The notes: generated by a model not told the origin, from the sequence alone. Numbered from the stretch's first letter, positions 7,619-15,929 are shown. The stretch: DNA of 64,000 nucleotides from Paenibacillus sp. LHD-117 (GCF_030929555.1 NZ_JAVFVT010000002.1:227661-291660); one strand, 5' to 3'. Numbers and translations are program-made.

Positions 7619-8398
7619 TTATAAGCGGCGGTAGAAAAAGGTGTCGGCCGTTTCGAAGACGTATTGCGATGGATTAAAAATTTGTTCAGTGCTGCCCACG
7701 AACAGCAGTCCGCCCGGCTTCAGCGCGGCGGCGAATTTATGATACAGGTTATGTTTGGCTTCATCCGTAAAATAAATCATGACATTCCGGCAAACGATCA
7801 AATCGAAGCCGGATTCGAACTTGTCGTAGAGAAGATTTCCTTGCCTGAACGTCACGGCTCGCTTCAGGGTTTCGGATACCGCATAAGCGCCTTCCGATTC
7901 CTTAAAATATTTGCTTCTGCACGTCTTCGGCATATCGCGAAGCGAACGCTCCAGGTAAATGCCCTCCTGCGCTTTCTGCAAAACGCCCAAGTCTAGGTCC
8001 GTCGCAAGCAGCGACGACCGTTCGAGCAAACCCATCTCCGACAAAATCATCGCGATCGTGTACGGCTCCTCGCCGGTCGAGCAAGCCGCGCTCCAAATGC
8101 GCGGCTTTGCGCCCGCCTTCGCGATTTCGGGCAAGAACCGATTCTGAAGCACTTCCCATCGCTGCGGGTTTCGCCAAAATTCGGATACGTTAATCGTCAT
8201 CCGGTCCAGAAACTCGTTCAGAAGCGCCCGGCTCTGTTCCAGCGCTTGATAATAAAGGTCAAACGTAGAGAATCCATGTTTCGTCCGAAGCGTCGTGAGC
8301 CGGCGTTTCATCTGCGCTTCCTTGTACTGGGACAGGTCGATGTCGGTCTTCCGCTTGATTTGGACGATGAATTGAGAGAAGTCTTGATCTTCGGACAT
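7619..8398 (-). CDS. cheR: chemotaxis protein methyltransferase CheR
   Basis: Methylates glutamates of chemoreceptors using S-adenosylmethionine, acting with CheB in adaptation. The 259 residues comprise an N-terminal all-helical CheR domain (about 1-65) with RRLTTLR, then a SAM-binding domain with WSAACSTGEEPYT near 105, LLATDLD near 130 and CRNVMIYF near 205. I chose the ATG at 8398 because GGAGG lies five bases before it; an in-frame ATG 12 bases earlier would put that site inside the gene. It follows ndk by 30 bases, as in B. subtilis. Confidence 0.95.
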   Translation of the reverse strand: MSEDQDFSQFIVQIKRKTDIDLSQYKEAQMKRRLTTLRTKHGFSTFDLYYQALEQSRALLNEFLDRMTINVSEFWRNPQRWEVLQNRFLPEIAKAGAKPRIWSAACSTGEEPYTIAMILSEMGLLERSSLLATDLDLGVLQKAQEGIYLERSLRDMPKTCRSKYFKESEGAYAVSETLKRAVTFRQGNLLYDKFESGFDLIVCRNVMIYFTDEAKHNLYHKFAAALKPGGLLFVGSTEQIFNPSQYVFETADTFFYRRL

Positions 8399-8428
8399 GG
8401 GAGCCTCCATGGGATGTATGTTGAGCGG

Positions 8429-8878
8429 TTAAATCCAGGCTTGTATCGTATGCTCGAAGGCGACAACCTCTTCGGGCGCGAAGAAATTCGCGATTTCCCG
8501 TTTGGCGCTCTCCGGCGAATCGGAGCCGTGGATCAGATTATAATTGGTATGTACCGCAAAATCAGAACGAATCGTGCCCGGCGCCGCATCGATCGCGTCG
8601 GTCTTGCCGATCATGGCGCGGGTCAATGCGACCGCGTTGTCGCCGCTCCACACCATGGCGAATACCGGTCCGGATGTAATAAAGGCGAGGAGCGGCTCGT
8701 AGAAAGACTTGCCCTTATGCTCCGCATAATGCAGCTCGGCAAGCTCGCGCGACACCTGCATGAACTTGGCCGCCGACAGCTGCAGCCCTTTTCTCTCGAA
8801 GCGCCCTACGATTTCGCCGATTAAGCCACGCTGTACGCCATCGGGTTTAATCATGAGAAATGTTTGTTCCATCTGCAT
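8429..8878 (-). CDS. ndk: nucleoside diphosphate kinase
   Basis: Transfers the gamma phosphate between nucleoside triphosphates and diphosphates through a phosphohistidine. The 149-residue length is standard. KPDGVQRG (11-18) and the active-site histidine in [12 protein letters not shown] (His117) are intact. The start at 8878 has AAGGA five bases upstream; a second ATG two codons later is possible. It lies between hepT and cheR in the conserved Bacillus order. Confidence 0.96.
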   Translation of the reverse strand: MQMEQTFLMIKPDGVQRGLIGEIVGRFERKGLQLSAAKFMQVSRELAELHYAEHKGKSFYEPLLAFITSGPVFAMVWSGDNAVALTRAMIGKTDAIDAAPGTIRSDFAVHTNYNLIHGSDSPESAKREIANFFAPEEVVAFEHTIQAWI

Positions 8879-8922
8879 ACCATTCCTTCCTGCACCTTAA
8901 GTTTAGTAGAGCTTGTTCGAAA

Positions 8923-9897
8923 CTAATAGTTGCGCTTCCCGACAAAATGGGCAATGTCGATTAAGTTCTTTTTCGCCGTAATGTTCGGCAATCCTTCTAA
9001 CGCCTGCAAAGCTTTTGCGATATAGCGTGTGGCCATGACATCCGCGAGATCGCCGCCTTTGCTGCCGCGGATCAGATCGATGGCGCGTTTGGCATCGCCT
9101 CTGCCTTCCCGTGACCGGATCAACGTGATCTCGTCCAGCAGCGTGCCGCGGATCCGTTCGTCGCGAAGCGCTAGAATGACGGGCAGCGTAATATTGCCTT
9201 GCCTCATGTCGGAGCCCGGCGGTTTGCCGATTTGTTTCTCCGTACCGTACAGATCGAGCAGGTCGTCCCGGATCTGGAACGCCATTCCGACGTTATATCC
9301 GAACCGGTACAGCGCGTTTGATACAGACTGCTCGGCGCCTGCGGCAATCGCACCGAGCTGGCAGCTGATCGCGATCAACAGGGCCGTTTTGCGCCGAATG
9401 CGCAGCAGGTAATTTCGAATCGACTGCTCGGTATTGAAGAAGTCCCGAATTTGCTCCATCTCGCCGATGCACATCTCAACAAGCGCCTTCGACAATACTT
9501 GGTGAATGATTGGATTGGGCAGTTTCGTCGCGATGGCCAGCGCTTTGCCGTGGATGTAATCGCCCGTGTACATCGCAATGCGGTTATCCCATTTGGCTTT
9601 GACGGTCAGCTGTCCTCTGCGAGTCTCCGCGTCGTCGATGACGTCGTCATGCACGAGCGATGCCATATGGATCAGCTCAAGCGGCACAGCGATCTGTTTC
9701 ATGACATCCAGCTGGTAATCTCCAAACTTGCCCGACAGCAGCACGAAGACCGGCCGGATCCGCTTGCCGCCCGCCTTAAGCAGATGCGTGGAAGATTCGC
9801 TTAGCAGCGCATGGTCGTCCGAGACGCTGCGTTCCAGCTCCAGCTCGATCTGATTCAGATCGCCTTTCATCTTTGCATACAAGTCTAGTAGTTTCAT
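8923..9897 (-). CDS. hepT: heptaprenyl diphosphate synthase component II
   Basis: Catalytic subunit that extends FPP with isopentenyl units to make the C35 side chain of menaquinone. The 324 residues carry both aspartate-rich motifs, DDVIDD (84-89) and DDLLD (211-215), and the GGKRIRP pyrophosphate-binding segment (43-49). It pairs with HepS at 12984-13853. The start overlaps the mqnA stop by ATGA. In B. subtilis hepS-menG-hepT are contiguous; here three menaquinone genes are inserted between menG and hepT. Confidence 0.95.
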   Translation of the reverse strand: MKLLDLYAKMKGDLNQIELELERSVSDDHALLSESSTHLLKAGGKRIRPVFVLLSGKFGDYQLDVMKQIAVPLELIHMASLVHDDVIDDAETRRGQLTVKAKWDNRIAMYTGDYIHGKALAIATKLPNPIIHQVLSKALVEMCIGEMEQIRDFFNTEQSIRNYLLRIRRKTALLIAISCQLGAIAAGAEQSVSNALYRFGYNVGMAFQIRDDLLDLYGTEKQIGKPPGSDMRQGNITLPVILALRDERIRGTLLDEITLIRSREGRGDAKRAIDLIRGSKGGDLADVMATRYIAKALQALEGLPNITAKKNLIDIAHFVGKRNY

Positions 9898-10754
9898 TCA
9901 TTCACCTTTAGGGGAAATTGTTCTTCCAGGAAACTCAAGCTTACCCCTTCCTTCAGCAAACCGAGTGCTGCCGCATATTGGAAATACAAGCCGAGCCCCC
10001 GCTGCAGCTTCTCGTCGAAATCGTATCTAAGCGCTTGAAAGTATACGCGCCAATAATTCTCGTCGCCGCCAAGCTGCCGGCACGCTTGATCCACGAGCAG
10101 GTCCGGATGCGCCACGTTGGCCAGCCTTGCGGCCGTCATTGCATCGTAGAGCGCGTGGACATCTTCCCCGGCGGAGCGGACCCACTCTCTTCTCGCCGCG
10201 ACGACCGCATATGTCATGCCTAGCCCCGTCCACTCGTTCCATTGCTCGCCCAAATCGAGCACATGCAGGTTATGATTGCTCCATGACGCGCGGATCGCGG
10301 GATCGCCGATGAGCAGCGCCGCGTCCGCCGTCTCGAGCATGCGGTCCAGATCCGGCTCCGCCGGTATGTATTCGGGCTCAAAACCGTAACGCATGGACAT
10401 GATGATTTTGAGCAAATTGATGGATGTCTCCGAGGCTGTTGTAACCGCGATCTTTGCCGGACGACTCTCTTCGATCGGCTGCTTCAGGAACAATAGAATC
10501 GAATAGACTCTACCCACCGAACCGACGGATAACTTCGGCAGCAGGACGTAATCTTCGGCATAACGGCCATAAGAGAACGAAGAGATGGCCGATACGTCCA
10601 GCTTCCCTTGCTGCAGAAGCGCGTTTAAGGCCGACGGGACGCGCGAGACGAGCTCGTATGACATGCCGCGGGCGTGATCCTCCAAGCCGTGAAACAATGG
10701 CCACGCGTTCGCGTAATCAATCCTCCCGACCGTGATCCGGCGTCCCTGTGCCAT
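9894..10754 (-). CDS. mqnA: chorismate dehydratase, futalosine pathway
   Basis: Dehydrates chorismate to 3-enolpyruvylbenzoate, the first step of the futalosine route to menaquinone. The 286-residue periplasmic-binding-protein-like fold is recognised from the N-terminal RITVGRIDYANAWPLF, LQQGKLDVSAISSF near 50 and the LLIGDPAI segment near 145. I start at ATG 10754 because GGGGAG lies nine bases upstream; an ATG at 10763 abuts that site too closely. It overlaps ubiX by 38 bases and hepT by four, so it belongs to the hepS operon. Other futalosine genes (mqnB, mqnC, mqnD) are not in the window. Confidence 0.92.
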   Translation of the reverse strand: MAQGRRITVGRIDYANAWPLFHGLEDHARGMSYELVSRVPSALNALLQQGKLDVSAISSFSYGRYAEDYVLLPKLSVGSVGRVYSILLFLKQPIEESRPAKIAVTTASETSINLLKIIMSMRYGFEPEYIPAEPDLDRMLETADAALLIGDPAIRASWSNHNLHVLDLGEQWNEWTGLGMTYAVVAARREWVRSAGEDVHALYDAMTAARLANVAHPDLLVDQACRQLGGDENYWRVYFQALRYDFDEKLQRGLGLYFQYAAALGLLKEGVSLSFLEEQFPLKVNE

Positions 10755-11394
10755 GCTGTTCATCTCCCCATCTTCTGTACAAATCATGATCTATTTCTAT
10801 GCTGTCCAATACTTTGCCCACGAGGAAATCGATCATCTCGTCCATGGATTGGGGCTTGTAATAAAAGGCCGGCATAGCCGGCACGATTCGAACGCCTAGT
10901 CTCGCAAGCGTGAGCATGTTCTCAAGATGTATCGCGTGCAGTGGCGTTTCGCGAGGCACAAGCAGCAGCCTGCGTCCTTCCTTCAGCATGACGTCCGCCG
11001 CTCGCGTCATCAAGTCGTCCGAGATGCCATGCGCGATGGATGACAGTGTCCCCATGGAGCAGGGCATGATCAGCATACCTTCGACGCGGAACGAACCGCT
11101 TGCGATCGAAGCTCCGATGTCTGCGTTCGGATGATGGATGAGCTGGCCGGCCGACAGGCGATCGCCGAACCTGCGCTCTAGCGCAGCCGCGCGCCTGCTG
11201 GCCTCCCAGCCCAATTCTTCCTTCAATACTCGCCAGCCCGCTTCCGTTATGACGAGATGAACTTCGAAATCTTGCTTGAGCAGCTCCTCGATCAGCCGGA
11301 TACCGTAGATGGCTCCGCTAGCTCCCGTAATGCCGACGACCCAACGTCTTCGCCCTGCCGAACGCCGGTACAAGCTTTCATGACCCGCCATTAA
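10717..11394 (-). CDS. ubiX: UbiX-type flavin prenyltransferase
   Basis: Makes prenylated FMN for a UbiD-type decarboxylase. In futalosine-pathway organisms such a pair decarboxylates a late naphthoate intermediate. The 225 residues include the flavin-binding GITGASGAIYG near 22-32, NADIGASIASGSF, a MPCSMGTLSSIAHG loop and VPRETPLH. The start at 11394 overlaps the ubiA stop as ATGA; the longer open frame upstream reads through ubiA and is rejected. The UbiD partner is not in this window. Confidence 0.92.
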   Translation of the reverse strand, partial: LMAGHESLYRRSAGRRRWVVGITGASGAIYGIRLIEELLKQDFEVHLVITEAGWRVLKEELGWEASRRAAALERRFGDRLSAGQLIHHPNADIGASIASGSFRVEGMLIMPCSMGTLSSIAHGISDDLMTRAADVMLKEGRRLLLVPRETPLHAIHLENMLTLARLGVRIVPAMPAFYYKPQSMDEMIDFLVGKVLDSIEIDHDLYRRWGDEQHGTGTPDHGRED

Positions 11395-12260
11395 CGCAAC
11401 ACCGCCAAATCTACGAAAGCGAACACGAACAGAACAACGCTCAGCGTGCCGTTCATGCCGAAGAAAGCCGTCTGGACGCGGGACAAGTCCGTTGGCCGTA
11501 CCAAATAATGTTGATAGAACAGCATTCCGACGGACAACAACGCGCCCACCAAATACAGCCAGCCGAGCTGCGTGCTGACGAACAGCAGAATAAATCCGAC
11601 GGCCGTCACGGCATGGAGTCCGCGCGCGATCCACAGCGCGCCCGCGATGCCGAACCTGGCCGGAATGGAATGAAGACCGGCGCCGCGATCATATTCGTAA
11701 TCCTGCGTCGCATAAATAATGTCGAAGCCGGCAATCCAAAGCGCTACCGTTCCGTACAACAGCCAAGCGGACAGAGAAAATTCGCCGGTCACCGCAACCC
11801 ACCCGCCAAGCGGCGCCAATGCAATCGTAAGGCCAAGCACGATATGGCACAGCCAAGTAAATCGTTTGGTGTACGAGTAAATAACGAGGAAAAAGACGGC
11901 GATTGGCATCAGCTTCATCGCGATCGGCTCCAAATTGTAAGCCGCAATAAACAAGAGCGCAAACGAAACGAGAATAAACAACAAAACTTCGGCCGACTTC
12001 AGTAGTCCTGCCGGAATAGCGCGATTGCTCGTACGTGGATTGTTGCGATCGATCGCGCTGTCGATGAGTCGATTGAGACTCATCGCCGCGCTTCTGGCGC
12101 CGAACATTGCGAGCGTCACCCAGCCGATTTCGCTCCACGAAGGAAGCATGCCCTCCATGGCAACCGATCCCAAAATCGCGCCCAAAAATGCGAATGGCAG
12201 CGCGAAAATGGTATGTTCGAATTTGATCATTTCTAAGATAATGCGTAATTTGCGAATCAT
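11391..12260 (-). CDS. mqnP: UbiA-family prenyltransferase, probably MqnP
   Basis: An integral membrane enzyme expected to attach the heptaprenyl chain to the 1,4-dihydroxy-6-naphthoate-type ring. The 289 residues are mostly hydrophobic helices. They carry the two Asp-rich motifs of the family, NRLIDSAIDRNNPRT near 65 and DYEYDRGAG near 190. The neighbours mqnA and ubiX argue for the futalosine-route enzyme MqnP rather than MenA or 4-hydroxybenzoate transferase. The start overlaps the menG stop by ATGA. Confidence 0.9.
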   Translation of the reverse strand: MIRKLRIILEMIKFEHTIFALPFAFLGAILGSVAMEGMLPSWSEIGWVTLAMFGARSAAMSLNRLIDSAIDRNNPRTSNRAIPAGLLKSAEVLLFILVSFALLFIAAYNLEPIAMKLMPIAVFFLVIYSYTKRFTWLCHIVLGLTIALAPLGGWVAVTGEFSLSAWLLYGTVALWIAGFDIIYATQDYEYDRGAGLHSIPARFGIAGALWIARGLHAVTAVGFILLFVSTQLGWLYLVGALLSVGMLFYQHYLVRPTDLSRVQTAFFGMNGTLSVVLFVFAFVDLAVLR

Positions 12261-12979
12261 GCTCCCGAATCAGTTCCCTTCGTCCCTATGTGCAGCGCGG
12301 CGATCCCGCCGAAGAAGAGATGGACGTCCGTTCCCTGCAATCCGGCTTGCCGGTACAGCTCGGTCAGCCCTTTGGAATCCGGGAATTGCTTCAGCGAATC
12401 GGGAAGCCATTGATACTCTTTCAGCCTGCCGGCGAACAGCTTGCCGAACAAAGGCATAATTTTTTCGAAATAGACGTAATAAATGCCCTTGAACGGTTGC
12501 CAAGTCGGCTTCGACAGCTCCAGGCAGACGACCTTGCCGCCCGGCTTGACGACGCGGCGCATCTCGCGGAGCACCTGCAAGAAATCCGGCACGTTACGAA
12601 GGCCGAAACCAACCGTCACGTAATCGAAGGAATCGTCCGGGAACGGCAAGCTCATGGCATTGCCTTGCACCAGCGTAATTTCTTTCTGCAGATCCAGCTT
12701 CTTGATTTTCTCGGTCCCTACGTCCAGCATGTTCTGGCTGAAATCAAGACCGACGATCCCGCCTTGCCCGCCTGCGAGCGCCAGATCGATCGTCCAATCG
12801 CAAGTGCCGCAGCAAATATCCAGCGCGGTCTGTCCCTTCTGCACGTTCATCTTCTTCATCGTAAACTTCCGCCAAGCCTTATGTCTGCGGAAGCTGATGA
12901 CGTCATTCATGAAATCGTATTGCGGAGCGATGGTCTCGAATAAGGCATGAACATGATTCTTGGAAGAATTCGTTTCCAC
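12257..12979 (-). CDS. menG: demethylmenaquinone methyltransferase
   Basis: C-methylates demethylmenaquinone, the last step of menaquinone synthesis (UbiE/MenG family). The 240 residues have the family signature YDFMNDVISFRRHKAWRK near 21-38, the SAM motif LDICCGTCDWTIDLA near 53, and FPDDSFDYVTVGFGLRNVPD near 115. It starts with GTG at 12979 behind GAGGTGAAAGC, which overlaps the hepS stop region. The gap from hepS is four bases. Confidence 0.95.
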   Translation of the reverse strand: METNSSKNHVHALFETIAPQYDFMNDVISFRRHKAWRKFTMKKMNVQKGQTALDICCGTCDWTIDLALAGGQGGIVGLDFSQNMLDVGTEKIKKLDLQKEITLVQGNAMSLPFPDDSFDYVTVGFGLRNVPDFLQVLREMRRVVKPGGKVVCLELSKPTWQPFKGIYYVYFEKIMPLFGKLFAGRLKEYQWLPDSLKQFPDSKGLTELYRQAGLQGTDVHLFFGGIAALHIGTKGTDSGA

Positions 12980-12983
12980 GCTT

Positions 12984-13853
12984 TCACCTCATCTCGTTGA
13001 GTGCGGGCATGAAGCCGCCCTTATTGTTCGTCAATTGGTTCGTAATGGCCGTAAGCTCGCTCGCCAGCTTGTCCGATTCCAGCTTTCCGACCGCGGTTTT
13101 CAGCGCGTTCATGCTTTGCTTCAGCCTTGCCGCAAGCTGCTTGGTGATCTCGTATTTGTGCACAAGAGATTGAATGAATGCGGATTCCGGCTGACCGTCC
13201 GTCAATCGGCGGCGTTCGTCTTCCGTTCCGACCTGGAGCAAATGCCAATAAGCCCAGCTTCTTTCGAACCGGCTTGCGTCGTTGCATCGTTCCATTTCCT
13301 CGATGGCTACCTCGCATCGCGTAATGCCGCCGAGAAGTTCCGGCCATAGCCTGGAAAGCGTTCCTTCGAGCATCCCGGCAAAATGGCCGAACAGCTCGCT
13401 CTTCAATTGTGCCGCGTAACCGAAATAATCGTCCGCGGTCATCTTCATCCCTCTCATACGGGAGTATAAATTCACTTTCATGCGGTTTACTTCGCATACC
13501 GCGTCGCTGAGCTTCGAAATCATTTCGATCTGACCCGCCCCGGCTAACATCTGGTAGAAGCGCGCGCTGAAATAATCGCCAGCCAGCACCTTCAGCTGCC
13601 GCGAACGCATCTCTTTCTCCGAACGCCTGCGCGTATCCGTGTCGATCAGATCATGGGTATCCATGCCGAGTTGGACGAGCGACACGACGGCCGTGTACAA
13701 TTCGCTGTGCTCGCTAAGGGGGCCTTGCTCGTTCAAAACCGCATAAAGAAGCCGCAGCCTTGGTTCGGCGGGCGGCGGGAGCTCCGTATGCGCCTGTATC
13801 ATATCGTAGTTCGCGTAATTAGACGCGATTTCGGTCATGCGGTATTTCGCCAT
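12984..13853 (-). CDS. hepS: heptaprenyl diphosphate synthase component I
   Basis: Small, non-catalytic-looking partner of HepT that sets product chain length in the two-component heptaprenyl diphosphate synthase. The 289 residues lack the DDxxD motifs but match HepS in the AVVSLVQLGMDTHDLID segment near 55-72 and AGDYFSARFYQMLA near 90. The ATG at 13853 follows CGGAGGCTTCTACC. It is the first gene of the hepS-menG-mqnP-ubiX-mqnA-hepT unit. Confidence 0.9.
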   Translation of the reverse strand: MAKYRMTEIASNYANYDMIQAHTELPPPAEPRLRLLYAVLNEQGPLSEHSELYTAVVSLVQLGMDTHDLIDTDTRRRSEKEMRSRQLKVLAGDYFSARFYQMLAGAGQIEMISKLSDAVCEVNRMKVNLYSRMRGMKMTADDYFGYAAQLKSELFGHFAGMLEGTLSRLWPELLGGITRCEVAIEEMERCNDASRFERSWAYWHLLQVGTEDERRRLTDGQPESAFIQSLVHKYEITKQLAARLKQSMNALKTAVGKLESDKLASELTAITNQLTNNKGGFMPALNEMR

Positions 13854-13906
13854 GGTAGAAGCCTCCGGACAAGTGTAGCAGGATTGCCGCTCAATAATCT
13901 CAGGCT

Positions 13907-13915
13907 ATTATAGCA
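13907..13915 (-). promoter_or_regulatory. extended -10 promoter upstream of hepS
   Basis: TGCTATAAT on the minus strand gives a consensus -10 with the TGn extension, about 55 bases before the hepS start. No good -35 hexamer is seen at 16-18 bases, which an extended -10 can tolerate. Confidence 0.5.
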
Positions 13916-13950
13916 CAACTTCATTCAAAGATCACATGCTCGCCTATTAG

Positions 13951-14166
13951 AGGTTGTTCAAAAAGTCCAATTTTGATCACGAAGCAGCTCATGAAGCTTT
14001 TTCGACATCGAATCTTGAATTCAGCCGGAACAAGCGTCTGCTTACGAAGTATGTTTCCTCCGGAAACATTTCAGGTGCTCACGTAGCCTCCAGCTACGCT
14101 CCGCTCCTCATTTCCTAGCTTCTTTCAATCTTCTTGGTGCTGAAAACTGGACTTTTTGAACTTGCA
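13951..14166. repeat. dispersed terminal-inverted-repeat element, copy B, with 7-bp target duplication
   Basis: The ends AGGTTGTTCAAAAAGTCC and GGACTTTTTGAACTTGCA form inverted repeats with a perfect 13-base core. CTATTAG occurs directly outside both ends (13944-13950 and 14167-14173), a clean 7-bp direct repeat that marks insertion. The interior shares blocks with copies A and C but has an extra segment near 14030-14070 containing TTTCCTCCGGAAA. It has no open frame. It lies just after the gene at 14180-14782 and may act as its transcript end. Confidence 0.85.
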
Positions 14167-14179
14167 CTATTAGTGTTCA

Positions 14180-14782
14180 TCAATTTGCAACATCCTCGCT
14201 GCCCGCTTCCGCAGCGGGAGCCGGGAGCACTTTGGCGGAAAAGCCGGATACCGGTCCGAAACGGGTTTCCCATGCCCTCGTAAAGCTAAGGCGAAGCCTG
14301 TGCCGCCACAGCTCGTCATGTACCGGATCGGCGTACGTCAGCGACTTCAACTCCCTCTGCAGCCATTCGTCCGAACGACGAACGTCAACAGCTGCAAGCA
14401 ACGTTCTGCGGTCGTCCGCTCTCTCCGTGATCCGGACGAGCAGCCGATCGACATTGTCCAATTGTCTGAACGCCAGCTCGGTCAGCTTCTCCACGTCAGA
14501 GAACAAAGCTTGCGGCCTTCCTTTGGCAGGTGTAACGGACAGCTCCAAAGAAAGAACATTACCGTTCCACTCTGCATGTTCGAGCTTCTCCCTCAGCGTT
14601 ACGCCGGAGAGAACGTCTACCAGGTTCGAGTTCGTTAACGCGCTCGCAAGACCGGGACGCATGACCGTCATATCCGGTTTGCCCCGTCCTGCGTCGTCCA
14701 GCCACCCCGGCAGCAAAGTCATGCCTATCGTAATCGCCAGCGTCACCATGCCGGCAGCCAGCCATGAAGTCATTAGCCGCAT
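14180..14782 (-). CDS. membrane-anchored protein of unknown function (200 aa)
   Basis: I do not recognise this protein. It starts MRLMTSWLAAGMV at the ATG 14782, eight bases after GGTGG. One N-terminal hydrophobic helix (about 4-24) is followed by a soluble domain of about 170 residues rich in charged amino acids, with a KLEHAEWNGNVLSLELSV strand region and later FRQLDNVDRLLVRI. That topology suggests a signal anchor with an extracytoplasmic domain. It lies between hepS and mtrB, which are adjacent in B. subtilis. Copy B of the repeat follows it within ten bases. Confidence 0.7.
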   Translation of the reverse strand: MRLMTSWLAAGMVTLAITIGMTLLPGWLDDAGRGKPDMTVMRPGLASALTNSNLVDVLSGVTLREKLEHAEWNGNVLSLELSVTPAKGRPQALFSDVEKLTELAFRQLDNVDRLLVRITERADDRRTLLAAVDVRRSDEWLQRELKSLTYADPVHDELWRHRLRLSFTRAWETRFGPVSGFSAKVLPAPAAEAGSEDVAN

Positions 14783-14940
14783 ATACGAATCCACCTTCCG
14801 GGAATCTTATTTCTAATTCCAGTTTGTTCATTCCTGGAATCGGCCATACCGTCCAAGCCCTTACAACCATTGTACGAAATAGCGAGAATGAATATTCGAG
14901 AGCAAGGCCGAACATAGATGTCTCATCGAAGAAACGGGCA

Positions 14941-14980
14941 AAAAAAAAGGCTCGCGGCGCAACTCCCTCTCCGCGATCCT
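14941..14980 (-). terminator. intrinsic terminator after mtrB
   Basis: On the minus strand AAGGATCGCGG pairs with CCGCGAGCCTT (one mismatch) and runs into eight T residues, about 45 bases past the mtrB stop. Confidence 0.75.
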
Positions 14981-15025
14981 TCGTCTTCCGTTACCCGAAT
15001 CTTATCGATTCTCGTGGCTTGCTGC

Positions 15026-15250
15026 TTATTGATCGGTTTCCACCGTCCCGTATTTGGTCAAGACGGTCGCTCTCCCCCGGATTTTGATCGCCGAGGTATG
15101 ATCGGTAAACTGACAAATCAACACTTCGTTCCGGTCCAACTTCTCCGTATGATGAAACTTCGTATCCTGACCGCGCGTGAGCCCGATGACTTGCACGCCT
15201 TGATCCTTCGCCTTTATGACGATGTACTCCCCTACAGTCGGTTGCTCCAT
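15026..15250 (-). CDS. mtrB: trp RNA-binding attenuation protein TRAP
   Basis: An 11-subunit ring protein that binds tryptophan and then wraps trp leader RNA at (G/U)AG triplets. From the ATG at 15250 (after GGAGG, eight bases) the protein has 74 residues and aligns without gaps to B. subtilis TRAP over its first 59 positions. Conserved residues include Thr25, Gln47, Thr49, His51 and Ser53 (tryptophan pocket) and Lys37, Lys56 and Arg58 (RNA contacts), in the segments GLTRG, TKFHH and HTSAIKIRG. An upstream in-frame ATG at 15274 also has a site but would lengthen the protein. Its target lies at 4034-4102. mtrA (folE), which precedes mtrB in B. subtilis, is absent here. Confidence 0.95.
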   Translation of the reverse strand: MEQPTVGEYIVIKAKDQGVQVIGLTRGQDTKFHHTEKLDRNEVLICQFTDHTSAIKIRGRATVLTKYGTVETDQ

Positions 15251-15340
15251 GGTGATCTCCTCCGCCTTCGTCATGGCTACTCTCCGAGAATTCTAAGCTC
15301 AATATGAAATGCGAAACTTATGAATTCTTAGAAACAAATA

Positions 15341-15372
15341 GAAAAACGCTCAAACGTTCCGTTCGAGCGTTC
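15341..15372 (-). terminator. intrinsic terminator after the HU gene
   Basis: AACGCTCGAACG and CGTTTGAGCGTT form a stem with a three-base loop, followed by T residues on the minus strand, just past the HU stop codon. Confidence 0.85.
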
Positions 15373-15387
15373 TGACTTGCGTATACG

Positions 15388-15663
15388 TTAATTGGATACA
15401 AGGTCCTTAAGCGATTTGCCTGGTTTGAATGCCGGCATCTTGCTAGCGGCGATATCGATCTCTTCGCCCGTTTGCGGGTTGCGGCCTTTGCGGGCCTGGC
15501 GTTCGCGAACCTCGAAGTTGCCGAAGCCTACCAGTTGTACCTTGTCTCCGCTTTGCAGCGCATCGGAGATCGCCTCGAACACGGCGTCAACCGCTTTCGT
15601 CGCATCCTTCTTGGACAAGTCGGACAGTTCAGCTACTTTAGCGATCAAATCTGTTTTATTCAT
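15388..15663 (-). CDS. hup: DNA-binding protein HU
   Basis: Histone-like dimeric protein that bends and compacts DNA (Hbs in B. subtilis). The 91 residues show the family signature [21 protein letters not shown] (about 46-66), the flexible DNA-binding arm, and a [10 protein letters not shown] end. It starts at ATG 15663 behind AAGGAGGTGAAAGG, one of the strongest ribosome sites in the window, fitting high expression. It is a single-gene unit between spoIVA and mtrB with its own promoter and terminator. Confidence 0.97.
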   Translation of the reverse strand: MNKTDLIAKVAELSDLSKKDATKAVDAVFEAISDALQSGDKVQLVGFGNFEVRERQARKGRNPQTGEEIDIAASKMPAFKPGKSLKDLVSN

Positions 15664-15751
15664 CCTTTCACCTCCTTAGGTATGTAAAAAACATCTTATC
15701 CCTCTTATTCACCGAAAACTTCAAATATATACCTTTTGACCGAACAAACCT

Positions 15752-15780
15752 ATAGTAATACAGCGGAAACACAATTTCAA
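15752..15780 (-). promoter_or_regulatory. sigma-A-type promoter of the HU gene
   Basis: TTGAAA (15780-15775), 17 bases, TACTAT (15757-15752) on the minus strand, about 90 bases before the HU start. Confidence 0.6.
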
Positions 15781-15861
15781 GTGGGGAAGCCCATTTGGCG
15801 GGCTTTCGGAGCGAATTCTCATCTTCCTCATGCACGAAACGGCCATGAATGGATCGAAAAC

Positions 15862-15909
15862 GAAAAAACAAAGCTCTCTCTTAAGCTTTTTCAGCTTAGG
15901 AGAGAGCTC
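15862..15909 (-). terminator. intrinsic terminator after spoIVA
   Basis: GAGCTCTCTCCTAAGCT and AGCTTAAGAGAGAGCT form a long stem followed by TTTGTTTTTT on the minus strand, about 20 bases after the spoIVA stop. Confidence 0.85.
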
Positions 15910-15929
15910 CGTCATGCGTCACGTTCCGG

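Noticed and set aside
12257..12979. Missing glycine in the SAM motif of MenG (CCGTCDW) as a defect
   Set aside because: Bacillus MenG also departs from GTG at this position (CCGTADW), so this is normal variation.
14918..15307. Plus-strand open frame with a signal-peptide-like start opposite mtrB
   Set aside because: It runs across the mtrB terminator and coding region in reverse; no ribosome site, while mtrB is unmistakable.
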